From: Oscheius dolichura
Taxonomy: Eukaryota > Nematoda > Chromadorea > Rhabditida > Rhabditidae
Assembly (NCBI GenBank): GCA_932521035.1
Contig: OW051496.1
Span: 9,982,001-10,046,000, forward strand
DNA length: 64,000 bases
Direction of reading: 5' to 3'
Every line of letters begins with the position of its first letter. The first letter of the stretch is position 1. The position numbers and the translations under genes are program-made. Positions 1-10,259 of this stretch are shown one piece after another. Below the pieces are notes generated by a model. The model was not told where the DNA came from. It made no database searches and saw only the letters and a list, made by a program, of their open reading frames with translations.

Positions 1-741
1 GAGGAGGGAGAATTTAAAAAATGAAAAAGGCGCCCTGCAATCCCTCAAGGCTAAAGAGCGCGGTGGCTTATAATTTGAATAATTAGATGAACTCTGGACT
101 GGTTCAAGTTCCTTGAGGGGAAAAGGGAGGAAAAGGGGAACTCCACTTGAATTAAGGAGCCTCCCCGTTGCAAAATGTAGCAAGTGCTTTCCTGGAAAGA
201 TAATGTCCATGTGCAGATGGCAACAAGGTTTACAAAGGGATTCATTCAGGGTCAAAAAACTAGGGGGGACGGGGGGTCGAAAGATCTAAAGACCCGCCTT
301 CTGGGACCTCCTGACGCGTCGGGTCCAGCTCACCGTTCTCAGGGTCGTCAATTGCAAATGAATCCTTTTCTCTCATCTTTTTAGTTATGCAACGAGCAGG
401 CTCAGAGTTCACTCACTACTCGGCCGTGGGAAATAACAAACAGCCAGTAAAAAGGAGGGGAAGAAATTAAAGGAACTGTCAGGGACCTATGAGGGTTACT
501 GTAGTGCACGCAAATGACCAAAATAGCAAATAGTGAAAATACTTTTGAAAAAAACCGAAAGCAACATCGGAGTGGGCGTAAAAAACTGTGTCGAATGACT
601 CTGGTTTGACCCGAATTTCCGCTTTCTATAAAGCGTATTTTCGCAAAACACGAACGTGGTCGTTCACGTCGGGACCCGTGAACGCTATTATAGGTCCCTG
701 ACAGTCCCTTTAAGGAGGCTAGGAAGGGGGCAGGTAAACTT

Positions 742-902
742 CTAGTCCTTTCCAAAAAAAAGGGTTACGGTACATTGGTCTCTTCGGTATCTTTTGGACA
801 AACGGGGAAGAAAAATCGAGAGAAATCGAAAATCCCCATCACTTTTGCTCAAAAGGTCCCGCGCGGAAGGTTTTACCCGTTACGGTAAGCCTATTTTTTC
901 CC
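742..902. mobile_element. Family B palindromic element (copy 1)
   Basis: Imperfect palindrome with the family hallmarks: a TTACGGTACATT block near the left end, a TCTCTTCGG block, a central ATCGAGAGAAATCGAAAAT, then AAAGGTCCCGCGCGGAAGG and GTTACGGTAAGCCTATTTTT. It has no coding capacity, so it is a MITE-like non-autonomous element. Confidence 0.75.
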
Positions 903-3123
903 CTTTCTCATATCTTAATTTGCTAGACTGTTTTTCATTTTGTAGAAAATGTCTCGAAACAGCTAAAAACTGCCACTTTCCCAGGCCCAGGAAGGAATTT
1001 TGCACCACCGGAAAGTCCTCGTCCGTCTGGGTTGTCTCGTAAATACAAATTATCTTTGCAATTCACTCAAAGAACAGGACAGAATTCCTTGCAAAAAATA
1101 CTTCAAAAACAGACGAACAGAATCTTTCCCACAGCTGCTGGGAGGTGAATTGAAACGAATTCCGTCTCGCCACAGATATTTGTTGATGTTTTGTTTCCCC
1201 CCTCTAGGAGAAGGGGAAGGGCAGGGGAAGACCAGAGCGGAGTGAATTAGTCTAATGGAATAAAAAGAAGGAGCAGAAAGAGGGAAGAAGAAGGGGAGTC
1301 GGTCATCTTCAGACTCTTTCGGTCTGGGGCGGGAAGTTTTAGGGTCGGAACTTATTTCCGTCTTTTTCAGGCTTCCTGGAGCCGAAGGGTTTTTGAGATT
1401 AGCTGATTTTTAGTCCGAAAACCATGGTAAGGGCGCGCGTATGAAGTTGTTTATCTGTACAAAAGGGAAATAATGGCTTATTATGGAGGAACGGTCCAGA
1501 ATAAACAACTCTTGGTCTAAAATTCCGACCAAAACATTCCCTCTCAATCAAATACAGGTCTCTGGAAAAGGGAATGACTATATTGAAGGGATTCCTGGAA
1601 GGAAAAACCAAGAAGACTTTGACTTCAGGGGGTTATAAGCGGAGAAATAAAGGAAAAAGGGAAGTAGATTCTTTTGCTAATCGTTTGCAAAACGCCTCTC
1701 TCCTACCAATGTGACACCCGCTAGTTCACGAGAGCCGACGGGAGGGGATGGAGGGTGGAAGAGATTATTGCCTGAGGTTGTATTAGAACGAGTAGAGTCC
1801 CCCGGTCCTTGGAACCAAAACGGAGAGGAGAGAATGATCAAAAATGAAACCAATTATGGGTCATCGTGGCCACTCACTGGTAGATCTTTTTAGCGGAATG
1901 GATATCCACTCACGAGACAGAGATGAAGAAGAATAAGATTTGGAGGCGGAAATAAGCAGTCTACTCGGATTTCTTGGGTCCGGGAGAGTCAGCCCCTTTT
2001 GTGACTGATGTTATTACGATGATTCAACTGGCATTTTGAATAACCGATTAAAAATACAAGGAGCTGGAAACGGAGGCTTGATGCTGACTATTTTGAAGGG
2101 CCTACTTTTAAACCAGATAAAAAAGTTTAGGAGACTTTGGGAGAAAAATTCGATTGGATGATGGAGGATGGAGGAAAATGAAGACCAGCCTCAGCTCGTT
2201 CCGAGTTTCGAACGCCGTAAAAAGCCCCAGACCAAAAAGTACTACGTAACAGTTTCTAAATTGAAAGAACACAAACATCTCGGCGAAACTATGGGTCCGG
2301 CTAGCGGAAATAAGTCAACACAGTCGGCTGGTTTCCAATTTCCCTACAAACTCTCCACGAACCCCTCCCACTATAGGTGTAGAAGTTGTAAAATGGACTT
2401 TTCCATACTTTCTAGCCTCGAAAACTAATCAACGGATCAAAAAATCGCTATGATAGCCGTCAAGCTGGGTCTCAGGAGTCACTCTTCTTTCCGGACTAAC
2501 GAGGAATTTCCTTGGATTGGCCCTTCCAGAAAGTGTTCCCACTAATGTTCTCTACTCGTTTTCCTCCCAGAAGCCCGAGGCTTTTTTTAAAAATAATTTG
2601 GCTAATTACTGTAATACAAAGAAGGAAGTAAGAACTCATTAATTGAGCGGAAGTATTGGCATAGCTAACGTTTCCCCCATCCCTCCCAACGCGGTTAGCT
2701 AGCTAGGATTTAAATAGGAATTGAGACTCGAAACACACTTTTCGCCCTTTGAAAGTGGAAGTACAAAAAGTTCTCTCTCTCGCTCTCCGGCTCTCCAGCA
2801 CTCTCAGTTCATTTGTTCAAATGACCCATAAAACGGGAAATTGGGCTAAATTTTGTGAGAGTCAGCTAAGCGGAAAAGTATTAGCTTGACCTACACCCTC
2901 TCTGTTTGGTATTCAACAACCGGAATTTGTTGCTCCTGGTCCCCCCTGCAAAATAAAGAATGAGTATATCTAGTATATCCTGACATATTGGACTAATTAA
3001 TCGGATGATGGGGGAACAGGGAGGCTAATGAGGGGGTGGGGAGGAAGGGGAAGTACTTTTTGCAGGGAAGAAGAGAAAAAAAACGGAATAGTACTCTTTT
3101 TACTGCAGGAGGGGGGAATTACG

Positions 3124-3267
3124 CCTCTAGTCCGATCACCGCACCCGTAAAGTCTCGGCAGTAAAGTTATCTTTATTCAAAACTGATACCAAACTGTGAC
3201 TCCTTTCTGCCTTTGTCTTTGCCGAGACTTTACGGGTGCGGAAGATCGGACTAGCGAGGACCGAGCC
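3124..3267. mobile_element. Family A palindromic element (copy 1)
   Basis: Inverted arms carry GCACCCGTAAAGTCTCGGCA (left) and its complement TGCCGAGACTTTACGGGTGC (right, one base off). The core TTTATTCAAAACTG...CAAACTGTGAC is shared by all copies. The right end is the family terminus GAGGACCGAGCC; the left terminus is eroded. Confidence 0.8.
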
Positions 3268-3721
3268 GTTTTTTCGCGCCTAGAGTCGCGGAACCCCAAA
3301 ATACCCGGATCAAGAAACCCCGGTCCCTGATCCAGACTGGGATAATCTTGGACCCTCCCTCGACCACGAGTACAACCATGAATGAGAAAATACGTGAAAA
3401 GAGACATATAAAATGGGAAGACATCTGTAATATGGACTACGATATGGGTGGACAAGAGAGATAGATCCCCATGGAGTGAGAGAGGGAGGATGAATCACAA
3501 GACTAGAATGTGAACTCTCTCTCGCACGCTCTCTTCTCCGAATGAATAAAATCAAATGAAGGACAATAGAACAACAGCGCCGGGGGGAGTCTCTTCTCTC
3601 CCCCTCCTCCTCCCAGATGACTTCTTTGATAGTTCAACGAACACTGAATATTCTACATTTGTAGATAGATTGGATTTGTGGAATTCACGGAACGACGAGC
3701 AAAACACGTCAGGCAAACATC

Positions 3722-3840
3722 GAGCACCGGTCCTCGGTTGCCTGATTCCCTGCACCCGTAAAGTCCCGGCAGGAGGATCGTCTTTATTCAAAGTAGTTAC
3801 AAAACTGTGACGTCTCGTCCCCGTAAAGTCCCGGCTTCCT
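3722..3840. mobile_element. Family A palindromic element (copy 2, right arm eroded)
   Basis: The left arm is well kept (CTGCACCCGTAAAGTCCCGG followed by TTTATTCAAAGTAGTTAC). The right arm survives only as CCCGTAAAGTCCCGG in the same orientation, so this copy is rearranged or truncated. Confidence 0.65.
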
Positions 3841-4727
3841 AAGGCGAGAAATGGACGGGTTTTCTCTGTGGTCCACGGGCCATGGTTCGAGCTTGCCGTT
3901 CTTCCCTTTCTAAAAGTTGACGAAGGTTAAAAAAGCAATCAGGTTGGTGATATTTCCCTCCACTTTGAGTATCATATAATAACAGTAATTTCCGAGAGGG
4001 AGGTTTCCGTAGTGCGTAAGCAGAGCGCGCACGAGGTGATAATCTCTATTCCCTACTAGGAATAGCCCCCAATACTCCATCCTGCCTTTCCCTGATTCGG
4101 GGGGCATGTTGTGTTGACTGAACGTTGGATTACTTGTCTTATCCTCGTGTTGTTCTGGTCCTATTGGGGATGAAATTATTGGAGGATGAAGAAGATTGGT
4201 GAATATTTATGACCGCAGCGATCAAAACACACAATTCATGAGAAAGTTGGACTTTTCTTCAAGGGAAAAGGTCTAGGAAAGGGAGAAAACAATGGAATTC
4301 TAGGGGTAAAATGTATACTACACGTGGCCGCCAAAAAGATGAGGAACCAAATTTTGATCAGGGGCATCCCAGGGTCCCTAGTGATCCAGATTTCTCGGCT
4401 ACCGTAACTCGTTTGTCGCCTGTTCTCGTGGATAGTTCCCTATTACAGAGTTGTTCCATAGAGTCTTACGAACAATTTGAGCCATTAGTCGTGCATTTTG
4501 AACCATAAAATCGAGCTCAATCAGTGTCGGACTTCGTTGTTTTCCTACGGTGGACGGAAATCAACCCGATTCCCGATATTTCGACCAAAAATGGCGTAGT
4601 ACCGTGTCAACTCGACAATTTTCCGTCATCCCCCTTGGTCGCAGGTCAAAAGTAGCGCAGAAAGCAAAAAGCCGAGGTCAAATACTGTTTTCGACCGGGT
4701 AATTTCGTGTCATCGCCAAAATTTTGG

Positions 4728-4735
4728 TATAAAAG
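4728..4735 (+). promoter_or_regulatory. TATA box of the kinase gene
   Basis: TATAAAAG lies about 250 bp upstream of the kinase ATG, in a spacer with no other such motif. Distance and orientation fit a core promoter for the kinase gene, with the start codon reached after a 5' outron. Confidence 0.5.
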
Positions 4736-4971
4736 GGCCGAAAAGCGAGATTACGTCATTCCTATCTGCTCTTGAGCCAAAAGAAGCCCGTCTTCTTTTA
4801 TACGGTTCGTTACTTCAACCACTTTTTGGCTGCTTTTTGCCACTTTTCTGCTCAAGCCACGCCAGCCACCAAAAGTGCCCTCCGGGCGCGCCGCCCGTGC
4901 GCCTGCGTCTATTTCTAGGCGCACGTTATTTTCTTGTTAAATTTTTATTGTAGATATATTAATGACCATGT

Positions 4972-4981
4972 TTTTTTTCAG
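4972..4981 (+). other. 3' splice site before the kinase ATG (probable trans-splice site)
   Basis: TTTTTTTCAG ends five bases before the start codon (GAATA then ATG at 4987). No upstream exon is evident, so a spliced-leader acceptor is the simplest reading. It also fixes the start codon choice. Confidence 0.6.
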
Positions 4982-4986
4982 GAATA

Positions 4987-6588
4987 ATGTATCAAGGACA
5001 AGTGAAGCTGAGTAACCCCGCCTGCAATCAAGCCGTGGAACGGGATCTGGGAAGACTCGCCCACTTCGGTGCTCCGGCCAACCCATTCCATTCTCTGCCG
5101 GAGGATCAGGACTGTATGATGACTATCGAGAACGGAGCAATTGTGGTTATTGCCAATATCAAGAACAAGTTGATGAGATGGACAGTCGGGTCTACGATGG
5201 GCCCCGGAGGAGAGCAGTTCTATTTGAACGGAGAGACGATGATGTTCCCGTCTATTGGAGACCTCTACCGCCACTTCTACGACGGAGGTTTTGACAAGAA
5301 GAAGAAGCTGTCTGTCAAGCGTGACCTGGATGTCATCGTCCTGGCGGAGGTCGTCCACGTGAAGAAGCTTGGAGGCGGCAACTTTGGCGTGGTAAACGCG
5401 ATCACCTTCCGCGGCCGGAAGATGGCTGCCAAGTCGCTGAAGCTGCCGGCCAACTTTGCCACAACCACCACGGAAGAGCAGGCCCTGATGAAGAAGCAAC
5501 TGGTGGAGGAGCCGCAGATGCTGAGAAAGGAGGCAGCCACCATGAAGGACCTCGAAGAAGCCACCGGGGTCGTCCAAATGTATGGAGCCAACTTCGACGA
5601 CGACGTGGTGCGCACACTGCTGGAATTCATCCACGGTTCATTTTCTGACAGTTTACTCTTCTAATTTACCTGTTTTCAGAGATGAACGATGCCCAAATCG
5701 CATCGAACATGTTCAAGCTGGCCCACTCCTTGGAATGGATCCACGGAAATGGATACATCCACCGGGATCTGGCCGGCCGGAACGTCCTCTACCACAAGAC
5801 GTCGGATGTGGTCAAGATCGCCGACTTTGGATTGTCGCAGAGGGCCAGCAGCATCCCCATCACCGCCCACACCAAGATTACGGTCAGATGGGCCGCCCCC
5901 GAACTTCTGACGTCGTACTAGTAAGTTTTCTTTTCTCTTTGCCTTTTTACCGGTTACATTTCAGGTACACGGCGGCTTCTGATGCCTGGAGCTTCGCCGT
6001 TATGATTGCCGAATTCACCGGCAAGAAGAACAACACGAGGCCATACGGCGACGCTACAGACGCCGAGATCCGGGCCGCGCTGAAGAATAGGATGCTGGAA
6101 AAGATGCCTACGATCGAGGCCCACTGGCCCCAGCAGCTGCAGGCCGTCTTCAAGGGCTACCTCACCTACGACGCCACGGCCAGGATGACGATGTACACGG
6201 CCGTTCACCTGCTCCATCCGCTGGCCATCAACGGACATCTCCTGCCTCTGCCCACTGCTCCTCCCGCCATGCCGAGAACTGAGCCATCGCTGACGGCCGA
6301 GAAGACGCCGGAGAAGGCCGCTGTGAAGAAGACGCCGGAGAAGGCCGCTGTGGAGAAGACGCCTCTCAGCACCCCGGAACAGGCGACCGGGACGGTCCTC
6401 TCAAGGCGCCGGAGAAGATGGCCCAGCTGCCACCGAAGACCCCGGAGAAGACAGCAGAGAAGACGCCGTTCAAGACTCCTGAGAAGCCGGAAGAGAAGAC
6501 GGCCCTCGAGACGCCGGAGAAGCCGCCGCAGAAGTCGCCGGATACGAAGAGGCGTAGCCCCGGTACGCAACGGGCTAGCAAACAATAA
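4987..6588 (+). CDS. SH2-like / tyrosine kinase (nematode Fer-like group), frame disturbed
   Basis: Exons: 4987-5635, 5680-5911 (or -5920), 5965-6588. Residues 1 to about 115 look like a degenerate SH2 domain (no FLVR arginine). The kinase domain follows: Gly-loop LGGGNFG (about 129), lysine in AAKSLK (about 149), HRDLAGRN (about 243-250), DFG (about 265), RWAAPELL, then SDAWSF. The tail is a TPEK/EKTP repeat, rich in Lys, Glu and Pro. Strong GC3 codon bias sets it apart from neighbours. Large SH2-kinase families of this type are known in nematodes, many in sperm; expression here is inferred. Two oddities: the best donor (GTAAGT at 5921) creates an in-frame TAG across the junction, whereas a weak donor nine bases upstream (GTCGTA at 5912) keeps the frame; and the TPEK repeat changes frame near 6400. 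The stop given is that of the repeat frame; the other frame stops at 6595. It may be a young pseudogene or carry an assembly indel. Confidence 0.8.
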
Positions 6589-6680
6589 GAAATAAAAAAG
6601 TTTCGTCAATTTGATTGTGTTCTTTGCGTTTTCTCGTCTCTTATCTTTTGCGGTTCTCTTGGGGGAAAAGGGATCTTGGT

Positions 6681-7560
6681 CTAAATTATGGGGCGGATCG
6701 GTCTCATCGTCATCAGAAATTGGTTTTCTTCTAAACGACGGTTCTTCTCTTCGGACAATTTGATCCTCTGGCTGGTGGCCAGAGGATCATCGGACGGCCA
6801 TCTGCCCCAGGAGCGGGACGAGCGGAGCAGAGCAGACCCCGGCCATCTTCGGGCCAGCGCGCGCCTCCTGACCTGGAGCGAGTAGAGACCCTGGGTAAAG
6901 GCGTACTTTATCAGCTCGTCGTTGTAATTATTCGTCATCTGAAAAGTGGAAAAGTATAAGAGTGGAGGATGGCTGGATCCGAGCCGGGCAGGCGCAGGGG
7001 AGGCGCGCCAGGCAGCTATGTCAACAAGAAATGAATACAAAAAACACGGTAAACGTTTGCATAGGTTTTTATTAGGCCCACCGGGCGGCCGTCTGCCTCA
7101 GACAGGGCAGGCCTTTTTCGGGCAGGCGCGCGCCTCTTTGGCGGAGGAGTCGTCGGCCGCTCGTCCCTCTTCTCCTCCTTCTGTCGTCAATGCAGCTCTT
7201 GAATTCAGAGAGCGTAGCGATACCGGACCTGATGGCTCTCATTGGCATAGTACGCGTCTTTGGCTCCGTTCTCCTTCGTTTTCGTGGCCTTTATCATTGG
7301 CAGACATATCTCCTTGAAGGGATCGTATTATTGCCCGATTTTACAATACCTCCCGTCAGAGACCGGCTCTCTCCTCCTCCGGAATCTTGGCATTATCACA
7401 GAGAACACTTCAAGCAGCAATTACACTTGTTGGAAATCCAAATGTCAACAATATAAACTTCGGAAAAGTCAACAAATGGGACGCAACTAAATTTGTTGAT
7501 TTCATACCAATTTTTTACCTGGATGGCCGTCTACACGGGCTGGAGGAGAAGAGGCTTTTT
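6681..7560 (-). pseudogene. Decayed coding remnants, two related blocks (minus)
   Basis: On the minus strand protein-like stretches with GC-ended codons are interrupted by stops. One block (about 7080-7320) reads YDPFKEICLPMIKATKT then, after a possible 48-bp intron, a basic Pro-rich tail with TTPPPKRRAPARK. A second block (about 6690-6915) begins after TTTTCAG with MTNNYNDELIKYAF. Both share GAGGCGCGCGC followed by GCCCGAA, suggesting a local duplication. An in-frame stop precedes YDPF. I do not recognise the family. Plus-strand reading frames here lack any such signal. Confidence 0.3.
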
Positions 7561-7587
7561 GAAACGAGAAGACGAGAACGAGAATCT

Positions 7588-7590
7588 CCC

Positions 7591-7611
<21 letters not shown>
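7588..7611 (+). repeat. Homopolymer C24 followed by A11
   Basis: An uninterrupted run of 24 cytosines is followed directly by 11 adenines. Length is likely to be unreliable in any assembly. Confidence 0.9.
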
Positions 7612-7621
<10 letters not shown>

Positions 7622-7740
7622 ACAACAATTTGAAACTAGGTTTATTTCATTTTTGTTTCCTCTGCATTTTGTTTTAAATTTCTTCCTTTGCTCCATTTCG
7701 CCATGCTTTAAATTTTTCTTTCCATTTCCTCCATAGTATT

Positions 7741-8215
7741 ACACCTTCTGCTTCTCCCCCACTTTTTCCACTTTCGGCTCCTCCTTCTTCGCCTTCTTCG
7801 GGTCCACCTTATATTCGGCATCCTCCAGTGTCTTCGGCGTATCCGGCACCATCTGTGAATTGACTGGCTCCGGCTGAGCCAGCGACATTGCTGAATCCGA
7901 TACCTTCGGTCTATACAGCAGCGACTTTGGTTCTTCCGGCTTCACCAGGCAGTCTTTCGCCTCATCATATTCCACCCAGGCACTATCTCAGCTTCTCCCT
8001 TGGCACTGGCAAGAAGCGAGGAGTCGGATCCAAATGATTGTTATAATACATTATATTCTCCCCCGTATTAGGGAATATAAGGGCCGCTTCTCCATTATTT
8101 CGAAGAAGTTTCGTGTTATAGACGTTTTAATATATGGCATCTTTGTGCCCAAGTTTGTTGTCGGGATCGTGCTTATCTCTTATACCGAGTGCTTCGTCGG
8201 CTAACTGTAGGCAGA
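7741..8215 (-). pseudogene. Pseudogene of an unrecognised protein (minus)
   Basis: Read on the minus strand, one frame gives ITELLCLQLADEALGIRD, an in-frame TAA after KDAIY, then NNGEAALIFPNTGENIMYY and LPVPREKL. The frame then breaks (TAG), and the continuation DSAWVEYDEAKDCLVKPEEP runs in the next frame through a Lys/Glu-rich end EKVGEKQKV to a stop at 7741. There is no room for introns at either break, so this looks like a decayed gene with one stop and one frameshift. The family is not recognised. It overlaps, on the opposite strand, the truncated A/G-rich gene fragment at 8304-8405. Confidence 0.5.
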
Positions 8216-8303
8216 GTAACTCTGTAATATGATCATTAAAATGACGAAAAAAACTGTAATCTTATTGAACATCGACGAGAAGGACATTTTAGAGATCCAC
8301 ACA

Positions 8304-8405
8304 ATGGTTCTTAATGTTGCTGCCCTTGCCGTCAGTGTTCCAGTTGCCATAGCGGTCGGTCCTGTCTCAGTGGCGACAGCTACTGGTGCTGCTGTGGCTC
8401 TTTGA
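8304..8405 (+). pseudogene. Truncated first member of the A/G/S-rich family
   Basis: ATG follows a TTTTAG splice acceptor by twelve bases. The 33-residue frame MVLNVAALAVSVPVAIAVGP... ends early at TGA and resembles the first half of exon 1 of the genes at 8696 and 10260 (Ala/Val/Gly-rich, with AVG and ATATG motifs). The second exon with the conserved C-terminal domain is missing, so it is either a truncated copy or a very short relative. Confidence 0.45.
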
Positions 8406-8480
8406 TGTTTCAATGGCAAAGAACTTGCTGCAGTAATTCGCTTGTTTTATTTCAATATCGCTTAGAAATATTCGATTCGT

Positions 8481-8688
8481 ATGAGGAAATTCTTTAGACT
8501 TTCTACGGAAGAAGGAGACATCGTTTTTGTTTGCCGGTGAGAAATTTGACCAGTGAGAAATTGAAAGGCTCGCCATTGAACCGCCTCATTTTTGAGCGCG
8601 ATTGATTTCTCACATTCCCCTTTTGAAAATGTCTCTCTTTAGCCTAAGAACTTCATTTTAAAAAGCCTATTTGCCGTCTTTTATTTTC
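8481..8688 (+). promoter_or_regulatory. Upstream region shared by the A/G/S-rich family
   Basis: This block upstream of the 8696 gene recurs almost unchanged at 11519-11722 and partly at 10145-10200. Shared features are GTGAGAAATTTGACCA, a second GAGAAATT, GAGCGCGATT(G)ATT and a splice acceptor just before ATG. Because the same elements sit at the same place before separate genes, they are probably promoter plus outron. The function is inferred from position only. Confidence 0.5.
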
Positions 8689-8695
8689 AGAAATA

Positions 8696-9277
8696 ATGGT
8701 AGCGACTCTCTTTTCCGTGGCCGCTGCCTCGGCCGTTGTACCTATAGCTGTAGCTGCTGGGGCTGGTTCTGCTGCCACAGTTGCCGGCTCCGGTCTAGCT
8801 ACTGCCCTGGGTGCCGGTGCAACGGCTACAGCTTCCGGTGGCGGGATAGCCGTGGCTGTGGGAGCTGTGTCGGCCACAGCCACGGCCGCATCACCAATTG
8901 CTGTCGCTGTGGCACCTGCTGCCATGTCTACTGTAATGGGTGTAGGAACGGTTCTACTAACTACAACTCCACCTGGTTTACTTGTTCTTGGGGCAAGTAG
9001 ACGATTTTATCATATTTAGTCAAGAAAACATTCAGATGGACTCTCGTGGGACTGCTGGCGCTCCGTTCTCCGCGATTTCGACTCCAAAGAACCTCGCGGT
9101 CGTCTCCTAAAAGATGTGGCCGCCGATCCCCGTGTTGTCGAAGTTCGCTCCAAGCCCCAAGAAGGCTACTGGCTTCAGATTTGGCTGAAGAACAAGTGGC
9201 AGGAGGAATTCCGCATCGACTACGTACAGCTGCCGGGAGGAGAAATTGCCGCCCATGCTGTTCGAGTCGAACCGTGA
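8696..9277 (+). CDS. A/G-rich two-domain protein, copy 1 (unrecognised family)
   Basis: Exons 8696-8996 and 9036-9277, intron phase 1 (donor GTAGAC, acceptor ACATTCAG); about 180 residues. Exon 1 encodes about 100 residues almost wholly Ala, Val, Gly, Ser and Thr in AxAxGxG-type repeats. Exon 2 encodes a compact, charged, Trp-rich domain (GLSWDCWRSVLRDFDS, VAADPRVVEVRSK, GYWLQIWLKNKW, FRIDYVQLPGGE) ending AAHAVRVEP. The 10260 gene has the same exon structure and about 90% identical exon 2, so this is a real, recently duplicated gene. There is no classical signal peptide; the N-terminus could be a Gly-zipper membrane segment or a beta-roll. It distantly recalls the Ala/Gly-rich segment of ISG12/IFI6 proteins, but composition alone could explain that. 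Function unknown. Confidence 0.75.
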
Positions 9278-10144
9278 GATCACCGTGCTATTTAACCGGT
9301 TACCCAACAGTTTTCTCCAATTTGTCTCTGTGAAGTCCCGTTATTCTCAATAACCCGGTAACATATCCAATTAACGTTTTTTAAACTGCTTTGAGCAACG
9401 GTTCCCTGCCTAAAGTTGACGAAAACATTGCTTTAATCCAGAGAAAAATCCCGATGTTTAGCCTTAAAAATTGAGTTTTAGGATGTTTTTCATTCTATTA
9501 TTGTTATCCACCTTTTCAATTGGCTCTTTATACGAATAAAAAACCAGTTCAAGTAATTTGTGTCATGTTATCTAGTTGATTCATTCAATATCTCTTCTCT
9601 TATTTCATTTTTTCCCGTTTTAGACTCTACTTACTCCTAACTGTTATTGAGATTCCGATTACACCCGGTGAACACAACGAATCGTCTTTCCTTAAAATCT
9701 GTGAGTTCTTCTTTCGTAGTTTGAAATTTCGAAATGGGTTCTGACTGCTGTCTAGTGAGAAATTGAGCAAAATGACACGTCGGCTAAGGGAAATAATGGT
9801 GAGAAATTGGTAGAATGGTGCCCCGCTCCGCCCCTTTCTGTCTATGAAGTTGGCTGGTTAAACTCTCTTGGTTTGTCCTTTTGTCTTTTCATAAATTTCA
9901 CAGCCAGTCATTAGAATCCACCGTTGACTTCAAATATTGAATTCTTAAGGGTAATCTTCAAAACTTAGAAAAAGACCAGCTCAAAAACTAGAGGAAAAGG
10001 TCGTTTTCCGGTTAAAAGTCTGAAAAACCGTCTGAAAAAAAGCGCTGCAGCTTTTTTTTCTCATTTTTCTGGCCTCTTCACCAAAATGTTTCACTGAAAT
10101 TGAATCCAAAAGACTAGGGGAACAAGGTTCCTTTTTTTTGGTAC
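9278..10144. other. Spacer between A/G-rich copies 1 and 2
   Basis: AT-rich sequence without a supported gene. It contains an isolated GTGAGAAATTG motif (near 9798) like those in the family promoters, which may be the remnant of another promoter copy. Confidence 0.5.
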
Positions 10145-10259
10145 TGATGAGAAATTTAACCAATCGACCCCGCCTTTTCGAGCGCGATTTATTCTTTTCG
10201 CCCTTCTTCTCCTCAATATGCATTCAAATATTCTAAAGAGTCATCTTTTTTTAGAAAGA
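10145..10259 (+). promoter_or_regulatory. Diverged family promoter and splice acceptor of copy 2
   Basis: It shares GATGAGAAATTTAACCA and TTTTCGAGCGCGATTTATTC with the 8481 block, then ends in CTTTTTTTAG six bases before the ATG at 10260. The most conserved parts (TGAGAAATTT, GAGCGCGATT) are the best candidates for transcription-factor sites. Confidence 0.5.

Larger units (their letters stand above)
1..4720. other. Gene-poor flank with decayed repeats
   Basis: I see no gene with convincing splice structure here. The stretch holds one family B element (742-902), two family A elements (3124-3267, 3722-3840) and AT- or purine-rich spacer. The longest reading frames (for example 2168-2428 on plus and 3910-4107 on minus) have no recognisable domain beyond a fragmentary C-x2-C-x3-F pattern near 2377-2400, which lacks the two histidines of a zinc finger. 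Confidence 0.6.

Noticed and set aside
3910-4107. Minus-strand frame MPPESGKGRMEYWGLF
   Set aside because: Some protein-like character, but no splice context, no domain and no second exon.
4978-5634. Long minus-strand reading frames over the kinase
   Set aside because: They mirror the GC3-rich kinase exon; the plus strand holds all kinase motifs.
8696-9019. ISG12/IFI6 family assignment of the A/G-rich N-terminus
   Set aside because: The similarity is in composition only, and the C-terminal domain does not belong to ISG12 proteins.
9046-9333. 95-codon plus-strand frame
   Set aside because: It is the wrong frame of exon 2 of the A/G-rich gene; the spliced frame matches copy 2.
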